DNA from: Solirubrobacteraceae bacterium
Lineage (GTDB): Bacteria > Actinomycetota > Thermoleophilia > Solirubrobacterales > Solirubrobacteraceae
Direction of reading: 5' to 3'
Length of the DNA: 11,786 nt
Assembly (NCBI GenBank): GCA_025928415.1
Contig: JAICJK010000034.1
Coordinates: forward strand, 1 to 11,786
The translations under genes were made by a program, and so were the position numbers. Positions 1 to 7,084 of the stretch are shown one piece after another. A model generated the notes under the pieces. The model saw only the letters and a program-made list of their open reading frames with translations. It had not been told where the DNA came from and did no database searches. How positions within the stretch are numbered: position 1 is the first letter of the stretch; each line of letters opens with the position of its first letter.

Positions 1-129
1 CGCGACTCCGTCCTCGGGCCCTACTCGATCGACGCCAACGGCGACACGACGATCGACGACTACGGCCTCTACGAGGTCCGCGGCGGCCGGCTGACCTTCG
101 TGCGCAAGATCGACACGGCCGCGCCCTGA
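1..129 (+). CDS. Branched-chain amino acid ABC transporter substrate-binding protein (C-terminal fragment)
   Basis: The frame is open from the first base and ends at TGA 127-129, giving the last 42 residues of a protein that begins upstream of the window. The segment GPYSIDANGDTTIDDYGLYEV (roughly residues 7-27 of the fragment) followed by a GGRLTFVRKI-like strand matches the usual C-terminus of LivJ/LivK-type periplasmic binding proteins. These often end with a 'fDanGD....y.vy.v..g.l..v..i' pattern. Proteins of this family capture leucine, isoleucine, valine or related ligands outside the membrane and deliver them to a LivHMGF transporter. From established knowledge, liv-type transporter genes also lie near polA in Streptomyces, which fits this neighbourhood. 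Only the tail is visible, so the ligand and signal peptide cannot be judged. The family call rests on one short motif. Confidence 0.72.
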   Translation, partial: RDSVLGPYSIDANGDTTIDDYGLYEVRGGRLTFVRKIDTAAP

Positions 130-131
130 GC

Positions 132-157
132 GCGCGTCGCGGCCGGACCTGACGCGC
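132..157 (+). terminator. Candidate hairpin after the binding-protein gene
   Basis: A perfect 7-bp inverted repeat, GCGCGTC (132-138) and GACGCGC (151-157), encloses a 12-base loop and begins 3 bases after the TGA stop. A second, overlapping option pairs GCCGGG (156-161) with CCCGGC (174-179). There is no T-tract, so intrinsic termination is uncertain. In such GC-rich DNA short stems also arise by chance. Confidence 0.3.
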
Positions 158-179
158 CGGGCGCCGCGCGGCCCCCGGC

Positions 180-185
180 TACGAT
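180..185 (+). promoter_or_regulatory. Candidate -10 box of ftsH (TACGAT)
   Basis: TACGAT fits the bacterial TANNNT -10 consensus in an otherwise very GC-rich spacer. It ends 8 bases before the ATG at 194, so transcription starting about 7 bases downstream would begin at or next to the start codon. I see no convincing -35 hexamer. A GAGGG at 186-190 could be a ribosome site, but at 3 bases from the ATG it is too close to be ideal. Confidence 0.45.
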
Positions 186-193
186 GAGGGCAG

Positions 194-2215
194 ATGCCCG
201 AGGACGCCGGCCGCCAGCCCGCAGACGCACCGCGCCCGCGCCCTTCCCAGGCCCCGGGGGGCGGCCGGCGCGGCGGCCCGCAGGTCAACGGCGAGCAGCG
301 GACGCCGTGGCGGGTCGACCCGGCGCCGGACGGGCGCGGGAAGAAGCCCGACCGCCCGCCGCCGACGGGGATGAGCTGGCGCCGCTTCGGCGTCCTGCTG
401 CTCGTGGCCTTCGTGCTGTCCAACCTGCTGGTGACGCTGCTGCCCGGCGGCGAGCCGCCCGCCCGCGTCTCCTACACGCCGTACTTCCTGCAGCAGGTCA
501 AGGCCGGCAACGTCAAGGACATCTCCGCGCGCGGCGAGTCGGTCTCGGGGACCTTCAAGAAGGCCGTCGACCCGCCCGGCAAGGCGGGCAAGACCACCTC
601 GTTCACCACCGAGGTCCCGACCTTCGCCAACGCCGACGAGCTGTCGACGCTGCTGCAGGACCACCACGTCGAGGTCACCGCCGAGCCGCCCAAGGAGGGT
701 CGCGGCCTGCTCGAGCAGCTGCTGATCTCGCTGCTGCCGTTCGTGCTGCTCATCGGCCTGTTCGTGTTCCTGGCGCGACGCGCCGCCGGTGGCGCGGGCG
801 GCCTCGGCCAGCAGTTCGGCCGCACCAAGGCCAAGCGCGTCGAGGCGGGCACCACGCGGACGACCTTCGCCGACGTCGCCGGGATCGACGAGGCCGAGGA
901 CGAGCTCAAGGAGATCGTCGACTTCCTGCGCGAGCCCGACAAGTACAGCGCGCTCGGCGCCAAGATCCCGCGCGGCGTGCTGCTGACCGGGGCGCCGGGC
1001 ACCGGCAAGACGCTGCTCGCGCGCGCGATGGCCGGCGAGGCGCAGGTGCCGTTCTTCAGCGCCTCGGCCGCGGAGTTCATCGAGATGATCGTCGGCGTGG
1101 GCGCGTCGCGCGTGCGCGACCTGTTCGAGGAGGCCAAGAAGGCCGCCCCGGCGATCATCTTCATCGACGAGCTGGACGCGATCGGCCGCGCGCGCGGCGG
1201 CAACCAGGGCCTCGGCGGGCACGACGAGCGCGAGCAGACGCTCAACCAGGTGCTGACCGAGATGGACGGCTTCGACCCGTCGATCGGGGTCATCGTGCTC
1301 GCCGCCACCAACCGGCCCGAGGTGCTCGACTCGGCCCTGCTGCGACCGGGGCGCTTCGACCGCCGCGTCATCGTGCAGGCCCCGGACAAGAACGGCCGCC
1401 GCAAGATCCTCGAGGTCCACACCCGCTCCGTGCCGCTGGCCGCCGACGTGTCGCTGGAGACGCTGGCCGCGACCACCCCGGGCATGGTCGGCGCCGATCT
1501 CGCCAACCTGGTCAACGAGGCCGCGCTGCTCGCCGCCAAGCGCGGGCACGCGAGCGTCGCCAACGACGACTTCACCGACGCCCTGGAGAAGGTCATCCTC
1601 GGCGCCGAGCGCAAGGTGGTGATGACCGCCGCCGAGCGCGAGCGCACGGCCTACCACGAGGCGGGCCATGCGCTGGTGGGCATGCTGACGGCAGGCGCGG
1701 ACCCGGTCCGGAAGATCTCGATCATCCCGCGCGGCATGGCCCTCGGCGTGACGCTGTCGGCCCCCGAGGCCGACCGCTTCAACTACGACGAGGCCTACCT
1801 GCGCTCGAAGATCCTGGTGGCGCTCGGCGGGCGGGTGGCCGAGGAGGTCGTCTTCGGGACGATCACCACGGGCGCGGAGTCCGACATCCAGCAGCTCACG
1901 CAGATGGCCCGCGGCATGGTCACGCGCTGGGGGATGAGCGAGGCGATCGGGCCGATCGCCGTCGACGGCGCCGACCGGCAGAACGCGCTGCTGCCCGGCG
2001 TGTCGGCGACCTCCGAGGCCACGCAGCAGCTCATCGACGCCGAGGTGCGCCGCATCGTCGACGAGGCCCATCACGACGTGTCGCTGCTGCTCGGGCGGCA
2101 CCGCGAGCAGCTCGAGTCGCTGACCCGCGCGCTGCTGGAGAAGGAGACGCTCGACGAGGCGGAGGCCTACGAGGCCGCCGGCGTCGACCGCCACGCCGTG
2201 GCGCCCGGCGCCTGA
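194..2215 (+). CDS. ftsH: FtsH-family membrane-anchored AAA+ zinc metalloprotease
   Basis: 673 residues. FtsH hexamers unfold and degrade membrane and cytosolic proteins at the inner membrane using ATP and zinc. Visible in order: a Pro/Arg-rich cytoplasmic tail (1-60); TM1 (about 65-86); an extracytoplasmic FtsH_ext region (about 88-172); TM2 (about 176-194); the AAA+ domain with Walker A GAPGTGKT (266-273), Walker [12 protein letters not shown] (321-331) and second region of homology with R387 and R390; then the M41 peptidase with HEAGH (488-492) and the probable third zinc ligand D564 in ESDIQQ. All catalytic residues are present, so it should be active. Odd points are the N-terminal tail, absent from the 644-residue E. 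coli protein, and I299-V300-G301 where most FtsH proteins have Phe-Val-Gly in the substrate-gripping pore loop. The ATG at 194 was chosen because a -10 box sits just before it; M60 (371) is an alternative without such a box. Actinobacteria may carry more than one FtsH, so this could be a paralogue. Confidence 0.93.
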   Translation: MPEDAGRQPADAPRPRPSQAPGGGRRGGPQVNGEQRTPWRVDPAPDGRGKKPDRPPPTGMSWRRFGVLLLVAFVLSNLLVTLLPGGEPPARVSYTPYFLQQVKAGNVKDISARGESVSGTFKKAVDPPGKAGKTTSFTTEVPTFANADELSTLLQDHHVEVTAEPPKEGRGLLEQLLISLLPFVLLIGLFVFLARRAAGGAGGLGQQFGRTKAKRVEAGTTRTTFADVAGIDEAEDELKEIVDFLREPDKYSALGAKIPRGVLLTGAPGTGKTLLARAMAGEAQVPFFSASAAEFIEMIVGVGASRVRDLFEEAKKAAPAIIFIDELDAIGRARGGNQGLGGHDEREQTLNQVLTEMDGFDPSIGVIVLAATNRPEVLDSALLRPGRFDRRVIVQAPDKNGRRKILEVHTRSVPLAADVSLETLAATTPGMVGADLANLVNEAALLAAKRGHASVANDDFTDALEKVILGAERKVVMTAAERERTAYHEAGHALVGMLTAGADPVRKISIIPRGMALGVTLSAPEADRFNYDEAYLRSKILVALGGRVAEEVVFGTITTGAESDIQQLTQMARGMVTRWGMSEAIGPIAVDGADRQNALLPGVSATSEATQQLIDAEVRRIVDEAHHDVSLLLGRHREQLESLTRALLEKETLDEAEAYEAAGVDRHAVAPGA

Positions 2216-2240
2216 GCCGAGACCGACGCCGAGCTCAGGC
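2210..2240. terminator. Bidirectional hairpin spanning both stop codons of a convergent pair
   Basis: A perfect 8-bp inverted repeat, GCCTGAGC (2210-2217) and GCTCAGGC (2233-2240), has a 15-base loop. Its left arm contains the ftsH TGA (2213-2215) and its right arm the stop of the minus-strand epimerase-like gene (2235-2237, complement). It could serve transcripts from both sides. No T-tract follows on either strand, so a role in mRNA 3'-end stability or pausing is as likely as intrinsic termination. Confidence 0.42.
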
Positions 2241-3134
2241 CAGCGCGTCGGCCAGCGCCGCGTCGAGCCCGGGATGGCGGAAGGCGTGGCCGGCCTGCAG
2301 CGCGCGCCGCGGGACCGCCCGCTGGCCGGCGGTGACGACCGTGCTCATCTCCCCGTAGCGCAGCCGCAGCGCGAGCGCCGGGACCGGCAGCACGGCGGGG
2401 CGGCGCAGGGCGCGGCCCAGCGCCTTCGAGAAGGCCCGGTTGGTCACCGGCTCGGGCGCCGAGGCGTTGTAGGGGCCGCGCCAGTCGCCGTCGAGGGCCG
2501 CCAGGTACATGCCGACGACGTCGTCGGCGTGGATCCAGGGCAGGTACTGCGCGCCTCCGGCGACGGGGCCGCCGAGCCCGGCCCGGAAGGGCGGGAGCAT
2601 CGTCTTGAGCGCGCCTCCGGAGCGGTCGAGCACGACCCCGGTGCGCAGGCGCGCGACCCGTACGCCGAGGGCGCTCGCCGCGTCCGCCTCGGCCTCCCAG
2701 CCCACGCAGGCCCGCGCGAGGAAGTCGTCGCCGGGCGGCGCGTCCTCGCCGAGCACCGCGTCGCCGCGGTCGCCGTAGTAGCCGACCGCCGAGGCGGCGA
2801 TCAGCGCCGCCGGGCGCGGGTCGGCCTCCAGCAGCCCGGCGACGAGGTTGCGGGTGCCGAGCACGCGCGACCGCACGATGTCCTCCTTGGCCCGCGCGGT
2901 CCAGCGCTGGGCCACCGGCGCGCCGGCGAGATGGAGGACCGCGTCGCGGCCGTCGAGCGCCGCGCAGGGCGCCTGCCCGGCGACCGGGTCCCAGGCGACG
3001 GCCTCGACGCCGAGCGCCGACCGCGCGCGACCCGCATCGCGCGACAGGACGGTCACGCGGTCGCCGCGGTCCGTCAGGGCGGCGACGAGGCGCCTGCCGA
3101 TGAGTCCGGTCGCGCCGGTGACGGTGACGTCCAT
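2235..3134 (-). CDS. TIGR01777-family NAD(P)-binding epimerase-like protein with DUF1731 tail
   Basis: 299 residues, the usual length for the TIGR01777 (YfcH-like) group of extended/atypical short-chain dehydrogenases. The protein opens with the Rossmann motif GATGLIG (7-13), directly after a first strand beginning at M1, which supports the ATG at 3134. The family signature SAVGYYGDRGD (115-125) carries the tyrosines in the catalytic region, PWIHADDV (199-206) is the conserved segment near the substrate pocket, and about 250-297 corresponds to the C-terminal DUF1731 domain. Substrates are not established for most of the family, so no reaction is assigned. Relatives are often annotated as cell-division inhibitor SulA or nucleoside-sugar epimerase without good support. 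The gene follows the malic enzyme gene by 31 bases on the same strand with no ribosome site of its own visible, so co-transcription is likely. Its stop lies 20 bases beyond that of ftsH, in the convergent repeat. Confidence 0.87.
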   Translation of the reverse strand: MDVTVTGATGLIGRRLVAALTDRGDRVTVLSRDAGRARSALGVEAVAWDPVAGQAPCAALDGRDAVLHLAGAPVAQRWTARAKEDIVRSRVLGTRNLVAGLLEADPRPAALIAASAVGYYGDRGDAVLGEDAPPGDDFLARACVGWEAEADAASALGVRVARLRTGVVLDRSGGALKTMLPPFRAGLGGPVAGGAQYLPWIHADDVVGMYLAALDGDWRGPYNASAPEPVTNRAFSKALGRALRRPAVLPVPALALRLRYGEMSTVVTAGQRAVPRRALQAGHAFRHPGLDAALADALA

Positions 3135-3165
3135 GGGATGGGTACGCGGCGGCCGGCGCCCGCGA

Positions 3166-4638
3166 TCAGGACGCGCGCATGTGCTCCGTGTCGATGGCGG
3201 CGAAGCCGATCGTCCCCTGCCCGGCCTGCGCGGCCCCGGACGAGCGCGCCTCCTCGGACACGGCCGCGGCGACCGCCGGGGCGACGTCGCGGTTGAAGAC
3301 CGACGGGATGATGTAGTCCTCGCGCAGCTCGCCGTCGCCGAGGATGTCCGCGATCGCGCGGGCGGCGGCCATCTTCATCGGCTCGGTGATCTCCTCGGCG
3401 CGGACGTCCAGCGCGCCGCGGAAGATCCCGGGGAAGGCGAGGACGTTGTTGATCTGGTTGGGGTAGTCCGAGCGCCCCGTGGCGATGATCCGCGCGTGGC
3501 GCGCGGCCTCCTCGGGCGCGACCTCCGGGTTCGGGTTGGCCATCGCGAAGACCATCGCGTCCGGCGCCATCGCCGCGAGCGCGTCGGCGGCGAAGATGCG
3601 GGCGCCCGAGAGCCCGATGAACAGGTCGCGGCCCTCCAGCGCCCCGGCCGGCGGGCCCGTGAGGCGCTCGGGGTTGGTCATCTCGGCGTACCAGCGCTTG
3701 ACCGCGTTCATCGACCCGTCGAGGTAGTCGGCGCGCTCCGTCGAGACCAGGCCGCGCGAGTCGGCGCCGACGATGTCCCGCACGCCGGCCTCCATCAGGA
3801 TCTTGGTGACCGCGACGCCCGCGGCGCCGAGCCCGGTGACCAGCACGCGCAGCCCCGAGAGCTCGCGGCCGGTCAGGCGGCAGGCGTTCAGCAGCGCGGC
3901 GAGCACGACGACCGCCGTGCCGTGCTGGTCGTCGTGGAAGACGGGGATGTCGAGGGCGGCCTTCAGGCGCTCCTCGATCTCGAAGCAGCGCGGGGCGCTG
4001 ATGTCCTCGAGGTTGATGCCCCCGAAGGCGGGGGCGATGCGGCGGACGGTGTCGACGATCTCGTCGGTGTCCTTCGTGTCCAGGCAGATCGGGAAGGCGT
4101 CGACCCCGGCGAACTCCTTGAACAGCATCGCCTTGCCCTCCATCACGGGCATCGCGGCCTCCGGCCCGATGTCGCCGAGGCCGAGCACCGCGGTGCCGTC
4201 GCTGACCACGGCGACGGTGTTGCGCTTGATCGTGTACTGGAAGGCCTTGTCGCGGTCCTCGGCGATCGCGGTGCAGACGCGCGCCACGCCGGGCGTGTAG
4301 GCCATCGACAGGTCGTCGCGCGTGCGCAGGGGGGACTTGTTGTGCAGCTCGATCTTGCCGCCGACGTGCAGCAGGAACGTGCGGTCGGTCGTGTCGACGA
4401 CGCGCGCGCCGTCCAGCCCGTCGACCGCTGCGACGACGGCGTCCCAGTGGGTCGGGTCCGCGACGTCGACGGTGATGTCGCGCAGGAGCTCCCGGTCGCC
4501 GACCTCGACGAGGTCCACCGCGCCGATGACGCCACCCGCGTCGCCGATCGCGCCGGCGACCCGCCCCAGCATCCCCGGCCGGTTGGCGATCTCGACGCGG
4601 ATCGTCAGCGAGTACTGGGCGGAAGGGGTCGCGGACAC
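3166..4638 (-). CDS. Malic enzyme (NAD(P)+-dependent malate dehydrogenase, decarboxylating) with N-terminal ACT domain
   Basis: 490 residues. Malic enzyme oxidatively decarboxylates malate to pyruvate and CO2 in the cytosol, linking the TCA cycle with pyruvate and reducing power. Residues about 9-85 look like an ACT ligand-binding domain (LTIRVEIANRPGMLG opening). The malic N-domain follows with SMAYTPGVA (Y114), the MEGKAMLFK lysine (K169), NLEDI (E211, D212) and HDDQHGTA (D236, D237) as divalent metal and substrate residues. The Rossmann domain has GLGAAG (269-274), ANPNPE (367-372) and NQINNVLAFPG (394-404). All key residues are present. The start is GTG at 4638, which leaves 8 residues before the ACT fold and is preceded by no ribosome site. 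The ACT domain implies allosteric control by a small molecule, perhaps an amino acid, but the ligand is unknown. NAD versus NADP preference cannot be settled by eye. It is divergent from the SDR gene across 38 bases. Confidence 0.93.
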   Translation of the reverse strand: MSATPSAQYSLTIRVEIANRPGMLGRVAGAIGDAGGVIGAVDLVEVGDRELLRDITVDVADPTHWDAVVAAVDGLDGARVVDTTDRTFLLHVGGKIELHNKSPLRTRDDLSMAYTPGVARVCTAIAEDRDKAFQYTIKRNTVAVVSDGTAVLGLGDIGPEAAMPVMEGKAMLFKEFAGVDAFPICLDTKDTDEIVDTVRRIAPAFGGINLEDISAPRCFEIEERLKAALDIPVFHDDQHGTAVVVLAALLNACRLTGRELSGLRVLVTGLGAAGVAVTKILMEAGVRDIVGADSRGLVSTERADYLDGSMNAVKRWYAEMTNPERLTGPPAGALEGRDLFIGLSGARIFAADALAAMAPDAMVFAMANPNPEVAPEEAARHARIIATGRSDYPNQINNVLAFPGIFRGALDVRAEEITEPMKMAAARAIADILGDGELREDYIIPSVFNRDVAPAVAAAVSEEARSSGAAQAGQGTIGFAAIDTEHMRAS

Positions 4639-4644
4639 GCCCGG

Positions 4645-4650
4645 AGCATG
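4645..4650 (-). promoter_or_regulatory. Weak candidate -10 for the malic enzyme gene (CATGCT, minus strand)
   Basis: On the minus strand CATGCT lies 6 bases before the GTG at 4638, the same spacing as clearer -10 boxes elsewhere in the window. It has C in place of the first T of TANNNT, and no -35 is visible. The position is the main support. Confidence 0.22.
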
Positions 4651-4664
4651 CCAAACGGGGAAGG

Positions 4665-4670
4665 TAGGGT
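4665..4670 (+). promoter_or_regulatory. Candidate -10 box of the SDR gene (TAGGGT)
   Basis: TAGGGT fits TANNNT and ends 6 bases before the ATG at 4677, implying a leaderless mRNA. It is embedded in the small palindrome AGGG-T-CCCT (4666-4674), which could be an operator half-element or chance. The same 8 bases TAGGGTCC precede polA. No -35 hexamer is clear. Confidence 0.48.
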
Positions 4671-4676
4671 CCCTCC

Positions 4677-5576
4677 ATGCCCAAGTGGACGGCAGCGGAC
4701 GTGCCCCGCCAGGACGGTCGCACCATCGTGGTGACGGGGGCCAACAGCGGCATCGGGCTGGAGGCCGCGCGCGAGCTCGCGCGCGCCGGGGCCCGCGTGG
4801 TGATGGCGGTGCGCACCCCCGAGAAGGGGCACGCTGCGGCCGCCGGCCTGTCCGGCGACGTCGAGGTGCGCGAGCTCGACCTGGCCTCGCTGGCGTCGGT
4901 ACGGTCCTTCGCCGCGGACCTCGCGGGCCCCGTCGACGTGCTGATCAACAACGCGGGCGTGATGGCGCTGCCCCACCGGACCACCGCGGACGGGTTCGAG
5001 ATGCAGTTCGGGACCAACCATCTGGGTCACTTCGCGCTGACCGGGCTCCTGCTCGGGCGCCTGCGGGACCGCGTCGTGACGCTGTCCAGCGGCGCGCACC
5101 GGATCGGGCGGATCGACTTCGACGACCTCCAGCACGAGAAGTCCTACCGGCGCTGGGAGGCCTACGGGCAGTCCAAGCTGGCCAACCTGCTGTTCACCTA
5201 CGAGCTGCAGCGCCGGCTGATCGCCGCTGGCTCGCCCCTCCGCGCCGTCGCCTGCCACCCGGGCTACGCGGCCACCAACCTGCAGTTCCACACCGAGTCC
5301 TTCCAGGACGCGGCGATGGGCCTGTTCAACAAGGTCTTCGCCCAGAGCTCCGCGATGGGGGCGCTGCCCACGCTCTACGCCGCGACCGTCCCCGACATCC
5401 CGCCCGCCGCGTTCGTCGGGCCCGACGGCCTCGGCGAGCAGCGCGGGCACCCGAAGCTCGTCGGCTCCAGCGGCCGCTCCAAGGACGAGGTGGCCGCCGC
5501 GCGCCTGTGGACGGAGTCCGAGCGCCTGACCGGCGTGATCTACGCCTTCGACGCCGCCTCCCCGGCCTCGGCCTGA
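4677..5576 (+). CDS. Short-chain dehydrogenase/reductase (retinol dehydrogenase-like classical SDR)
   Basis: 299 residues. Classical SDRs reduce or oxidise carbonyl/hydroxyl groups with NAD(P)(H) in the cytosol. Every canonical element is visible: the cofactor loop TGANSGIG (20-27), the D68 acidic residue after strand 3, NNAG (91-94), the active-site N114, S138 in the TLSSGAH strand, and the catalytic YGQSK with Y163 and K167. A basic residue in the AVRTPEK segment (R46) after strand 2 suggests NADP(H), although this is inference. The [20 protein letters not shown] arrangement and the long region after strand 6 resemble actinobacterial proteins related to retinol dehydrogenases 11-14 and protochlorophyllide reductase, whose true substrates are mostly unknown. 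The gene stands alone between two minus-strand genes. Its last 37 bases overlap the 3' end of the MFS gene tail to tail. Substrate: not determinable. Confidence 0.9.
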   Translation: MPKWTAADVPRQDGRTIVVTGANSGIGLEAARELARAGARVVMAVRTPEKGHAAAAGLSGDVEVRELDLASLASVRSFAADLAGPVDVLINNAGVMALPHRTTADGFEMQFGTNHLGHFALTGLLLGRLRDRVVTLSSGAHRIGRIDFDDLQHEKSYRRWEAYGQSKLANLLFTYELQRRLIAAGSPLRAVACHPGYAATNLQFHTESFQDAAMGLFNKVFAQSSAMGALPTLYAATVPDIPPAAFVGPDGLGEQRGHPKLVGSSGRSKDEVAAARLWTESERLTGVIYAFDAASPASA

Positions 5577-7033
5577 GCGTCCCCCGCCCGCAGGCGGGCG
5601 CCGAGCGGGTGGGAGTCCTTGGCTGTGCCGCTGCCGTCGAGCCAGGCCTCCAGCCGCGGGGTCTGCGGCCGCTGGCCGCCCGCCAGGTACACGGCGAGGA
5701 CGACCAGCGCCCCGCCGCCGACGAGGCCCAGGGAGACCCACATCGCCGTGCGCACGCCGACGGCCTCGCCGCCGCCGGTCGTGGTCGCGAGGTGGACGAG
5801 GACGGGCGCGACGAGGAACGCCGCCGCGCCGCGCAGCAGCTCGACGATCGCGAAGACCCGCGGGAGCTGCGCCGAGCGCAGCGAGAAGCCGGCGATGAAC
5901 AGGGCGGGCGAGACCGACGCGCCGACGCCGAGCCCGATCGCGCCCGAGCCGACGACGATCAGCGCGTCGCCGCCGCGCGCGACGCCCGTGAGGATCGCTG
6001 CGCCGGCGGCGAGGACGACCAGGCCGCCGAAGGCGAGCAGCGGCGTCCAGCGCGTGCGAAACAGCGCGCCGAACAGCGCGGCGGCGGCGATCGCCCCCGC
6101 GAACTCCGGCCAGAACAGCATGCCGGCGTGGAGCGGCGTCAGCCCGCGGAGCTGCGCGGCGGCCTGCGTCAGCTCGACGACCGCGACCGACACCGCCCCG
6201 CCGAGCAGCGCGACGAGGATGCCGGCCACCGGCAGCGTGGTGAGCAGCGTCTCGACCGGCAACAGCGGGTCGCGGTGGCGGGCCTCGTAGACCAGCAGCG
6301 CCACGAGCATCACCACGCCCGCCGCCGCCGGCCCCAGCACCACCAGGCTCAGCAGCCGGTGGCCCAGCAGCTCCGACACCCCGAAGAACGCCGCCGCGCA
6401 GCCGCCCCCGGCGAGCACCATCGCCACCAGGTCGACCGGTGCGTCCGGGTCCTGCGGCGCCTGGTCCTCGTAGGTCAGCAGCGCGAACAGCAGCGCGCAG
6501 AGCCCGACGCCCGCGGTGATCCAGAACAGCGGGCGCCAGGTCCCGGTGCCGGCGCTCGCGCCGCCCACGACCGGGCCGAGCGCCACCGCGCCGAAGATGC
6601 CGAGGTTCATCACCACCGCGGTGACCGGCATCCTCGCCACCGGCCAGCCGATCACCAGCGGCGGCACGGCGGCGATGAGCATCATCCCGGTGGTCAGGCC
6701 CTGGAGCACGCGGCCCGCGACGAACAGCCCCGGCACCGGGGCCCACGCCGCCAGCACCGAGCCGAGCACGAACGTGGCGGCGGCGGGCACCAGGACGCGC
6801 CGGACCGGCAGGCGGACGGTGAGCTGCACGCCGAGCACCGCGCCGAAGGCGTAGGCGGCGTTGGCCATCCCCGCGGTGACCTGCAGCGTGCGCGGGCTGA
6901 GGCCGAGGTCCGGCCCGATCAGCTTCTGCAGCGGCGTCAGCGCCGTAGTGAGCACGAGGTACGGCGTGAGCGCGAGCAGGACGAGCGCGACCGCTCCCGG
7001 GTAGCTGTCGGCCAGGGGCCCGCGAACGCGCAT
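5540..7033 (-). CDS. MFS transporter, DHA2-like 14-TM family
   Basis: 497 residues, probably an integral membrane proton-coupled exporter of the major facilitator superfamily. I count about 14 hydrophobic segments (near 13-35, 53-73, 78-97, 102-122, 138-160, 168-187, 200-219, 228-248, 267-287, 305-325, 330-350, 356-380, 395-415 and 430-451), the number typical of DHA2 multidrug:H+ antiporters. The antiporter motif C is recognisable as LGPVVGGA (152-159), followed by TWRPLFWI (165-172). [11 protein letters not shown] (108-118) is the usual motif in TM4. The hydrophilic C-terminal tail of about 45 residues is long, and its last codons overlap the SDR gene. The ATG at 7033 starts 51 bases from the divergent polA start. 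There is no neighbouring regulator to hint at a substrate, so drug efflux is only a family-level guess. Confidence 0.87.
   Translation of the reverse strand: MRVRGPLADSYPGAVALVLLALTPYLVLTTALTPLQKLIGPDLGLSPRTLQVTAGMANAAYAFGAVLGVQLTVRLPVRRVLVPAAATFVLGSVLAAWAPVPGLFVAGRVLQGLTTGMMLIAAVPPLVIGWPVARMPVTAVVMNLGIFGAVALGPVVGGASAGTGTWRPLFWITAGVGLCALLFALLTYEDQAPQDPDAPVDLVAMVLAGGGCAAAFFGVSELLGHRLLSLVVLGPAAAGVVMLVALLVYEARHRDPLLPVETLLTTLPVAGILVALLGGAVSVAVVELTQAAAQLRGLTPLHAGMLFWPEFAGAIAAAALFGALFRTRWTPLLAFGGLVVLAAGAAILTGVARGGDALIVVGSGAIGLGVGASVSPALFIAGFSLRSAQLPRVFAIVELLRGAAAFLVAPVLVHLATTTGGGEAVGVRTAMWVSLGLVGGGALVVLAVYLAGGQRPQTPRLEAWLDGSGTAKDSHPLGARLRAGDAQAEAGEAASKA
5583..5598 (+). terminator. Candidate hairpin downstream of the SDR gene, inside the MFS coding end
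   Basis: CCCGCC (5583-5588) and GGCGGG (5593-5598) form a perfect 6-bp stem with a 4-base CGCA loop, beginning 7 bases after the SDR stop. There is no T-tract. It lies within the antisense MFS tail codons, so codon constraint could also explain it. Confidence 0.32.
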
Positions 7034-7039
7034 CCGCCC

Positions 7040-7045
7040 GCGCTA
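7040..7045 (-). promoter_or_regulatory. Weak candidate -10 for the MFS gene (TAGCGC, minus strand)
   Basis: On the minus strand TAGCGC ends 6 bases before the ATG at 7033, the spacing seen at other genes here. The final base is C rather than T, so the match to TANNNT is incomplete. No ribosome site is visible before this start. Confidence 0.22.
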
Positions 7046-7070
7046 CCCGGGATCGCCGGGGGCGCACCGC

Positions 7071-7076
7071 TAGGGT
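7071..7076 (+). promoter_or_regulatory. Candidate -10 box of polA (TAGGGT)
   Basis: TAGGGT fits TANNNT and ends 8 bases before the GTG at 7085, implying transcription from or next to the start codon. The 8-base string TAGGGTCC is identical to that preceding the SDR gene. No -35 hexamer and no Shine-Dalgarno sequence are visible. Confidence 0.48.
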
Positions 7077-7084
7077 CCTGCCTC

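Noticed and set aside
179..2194. A 671-codon open frame antisense to ftsH.
   Set aside because: The translation is Arg/Gly/Leu/Asp-rich with no fold signature and mirrors the GC-biased third positions of ftsH, which has all FtsH motifs intact.
4666..4674. The palindrome AGGG-T-CCCT as a repressor operator for the SDR/malic enzyme pair.
   Set aside because: Arms of four bases are too short to be persuasive in this composition, and no regulator gene lies nearby. It is mentioned only with the -10 box.
3074..5017. A 647-codon minus-strand frame overlapping the malic enzyme and the SDR gene.
   Set aside because: It is an off-frame shadow of malic enzyme (Arg/Gly/Ala-rich) and continues antisense through the SDR N-terminus; both real genes show complete catalytic motifs.
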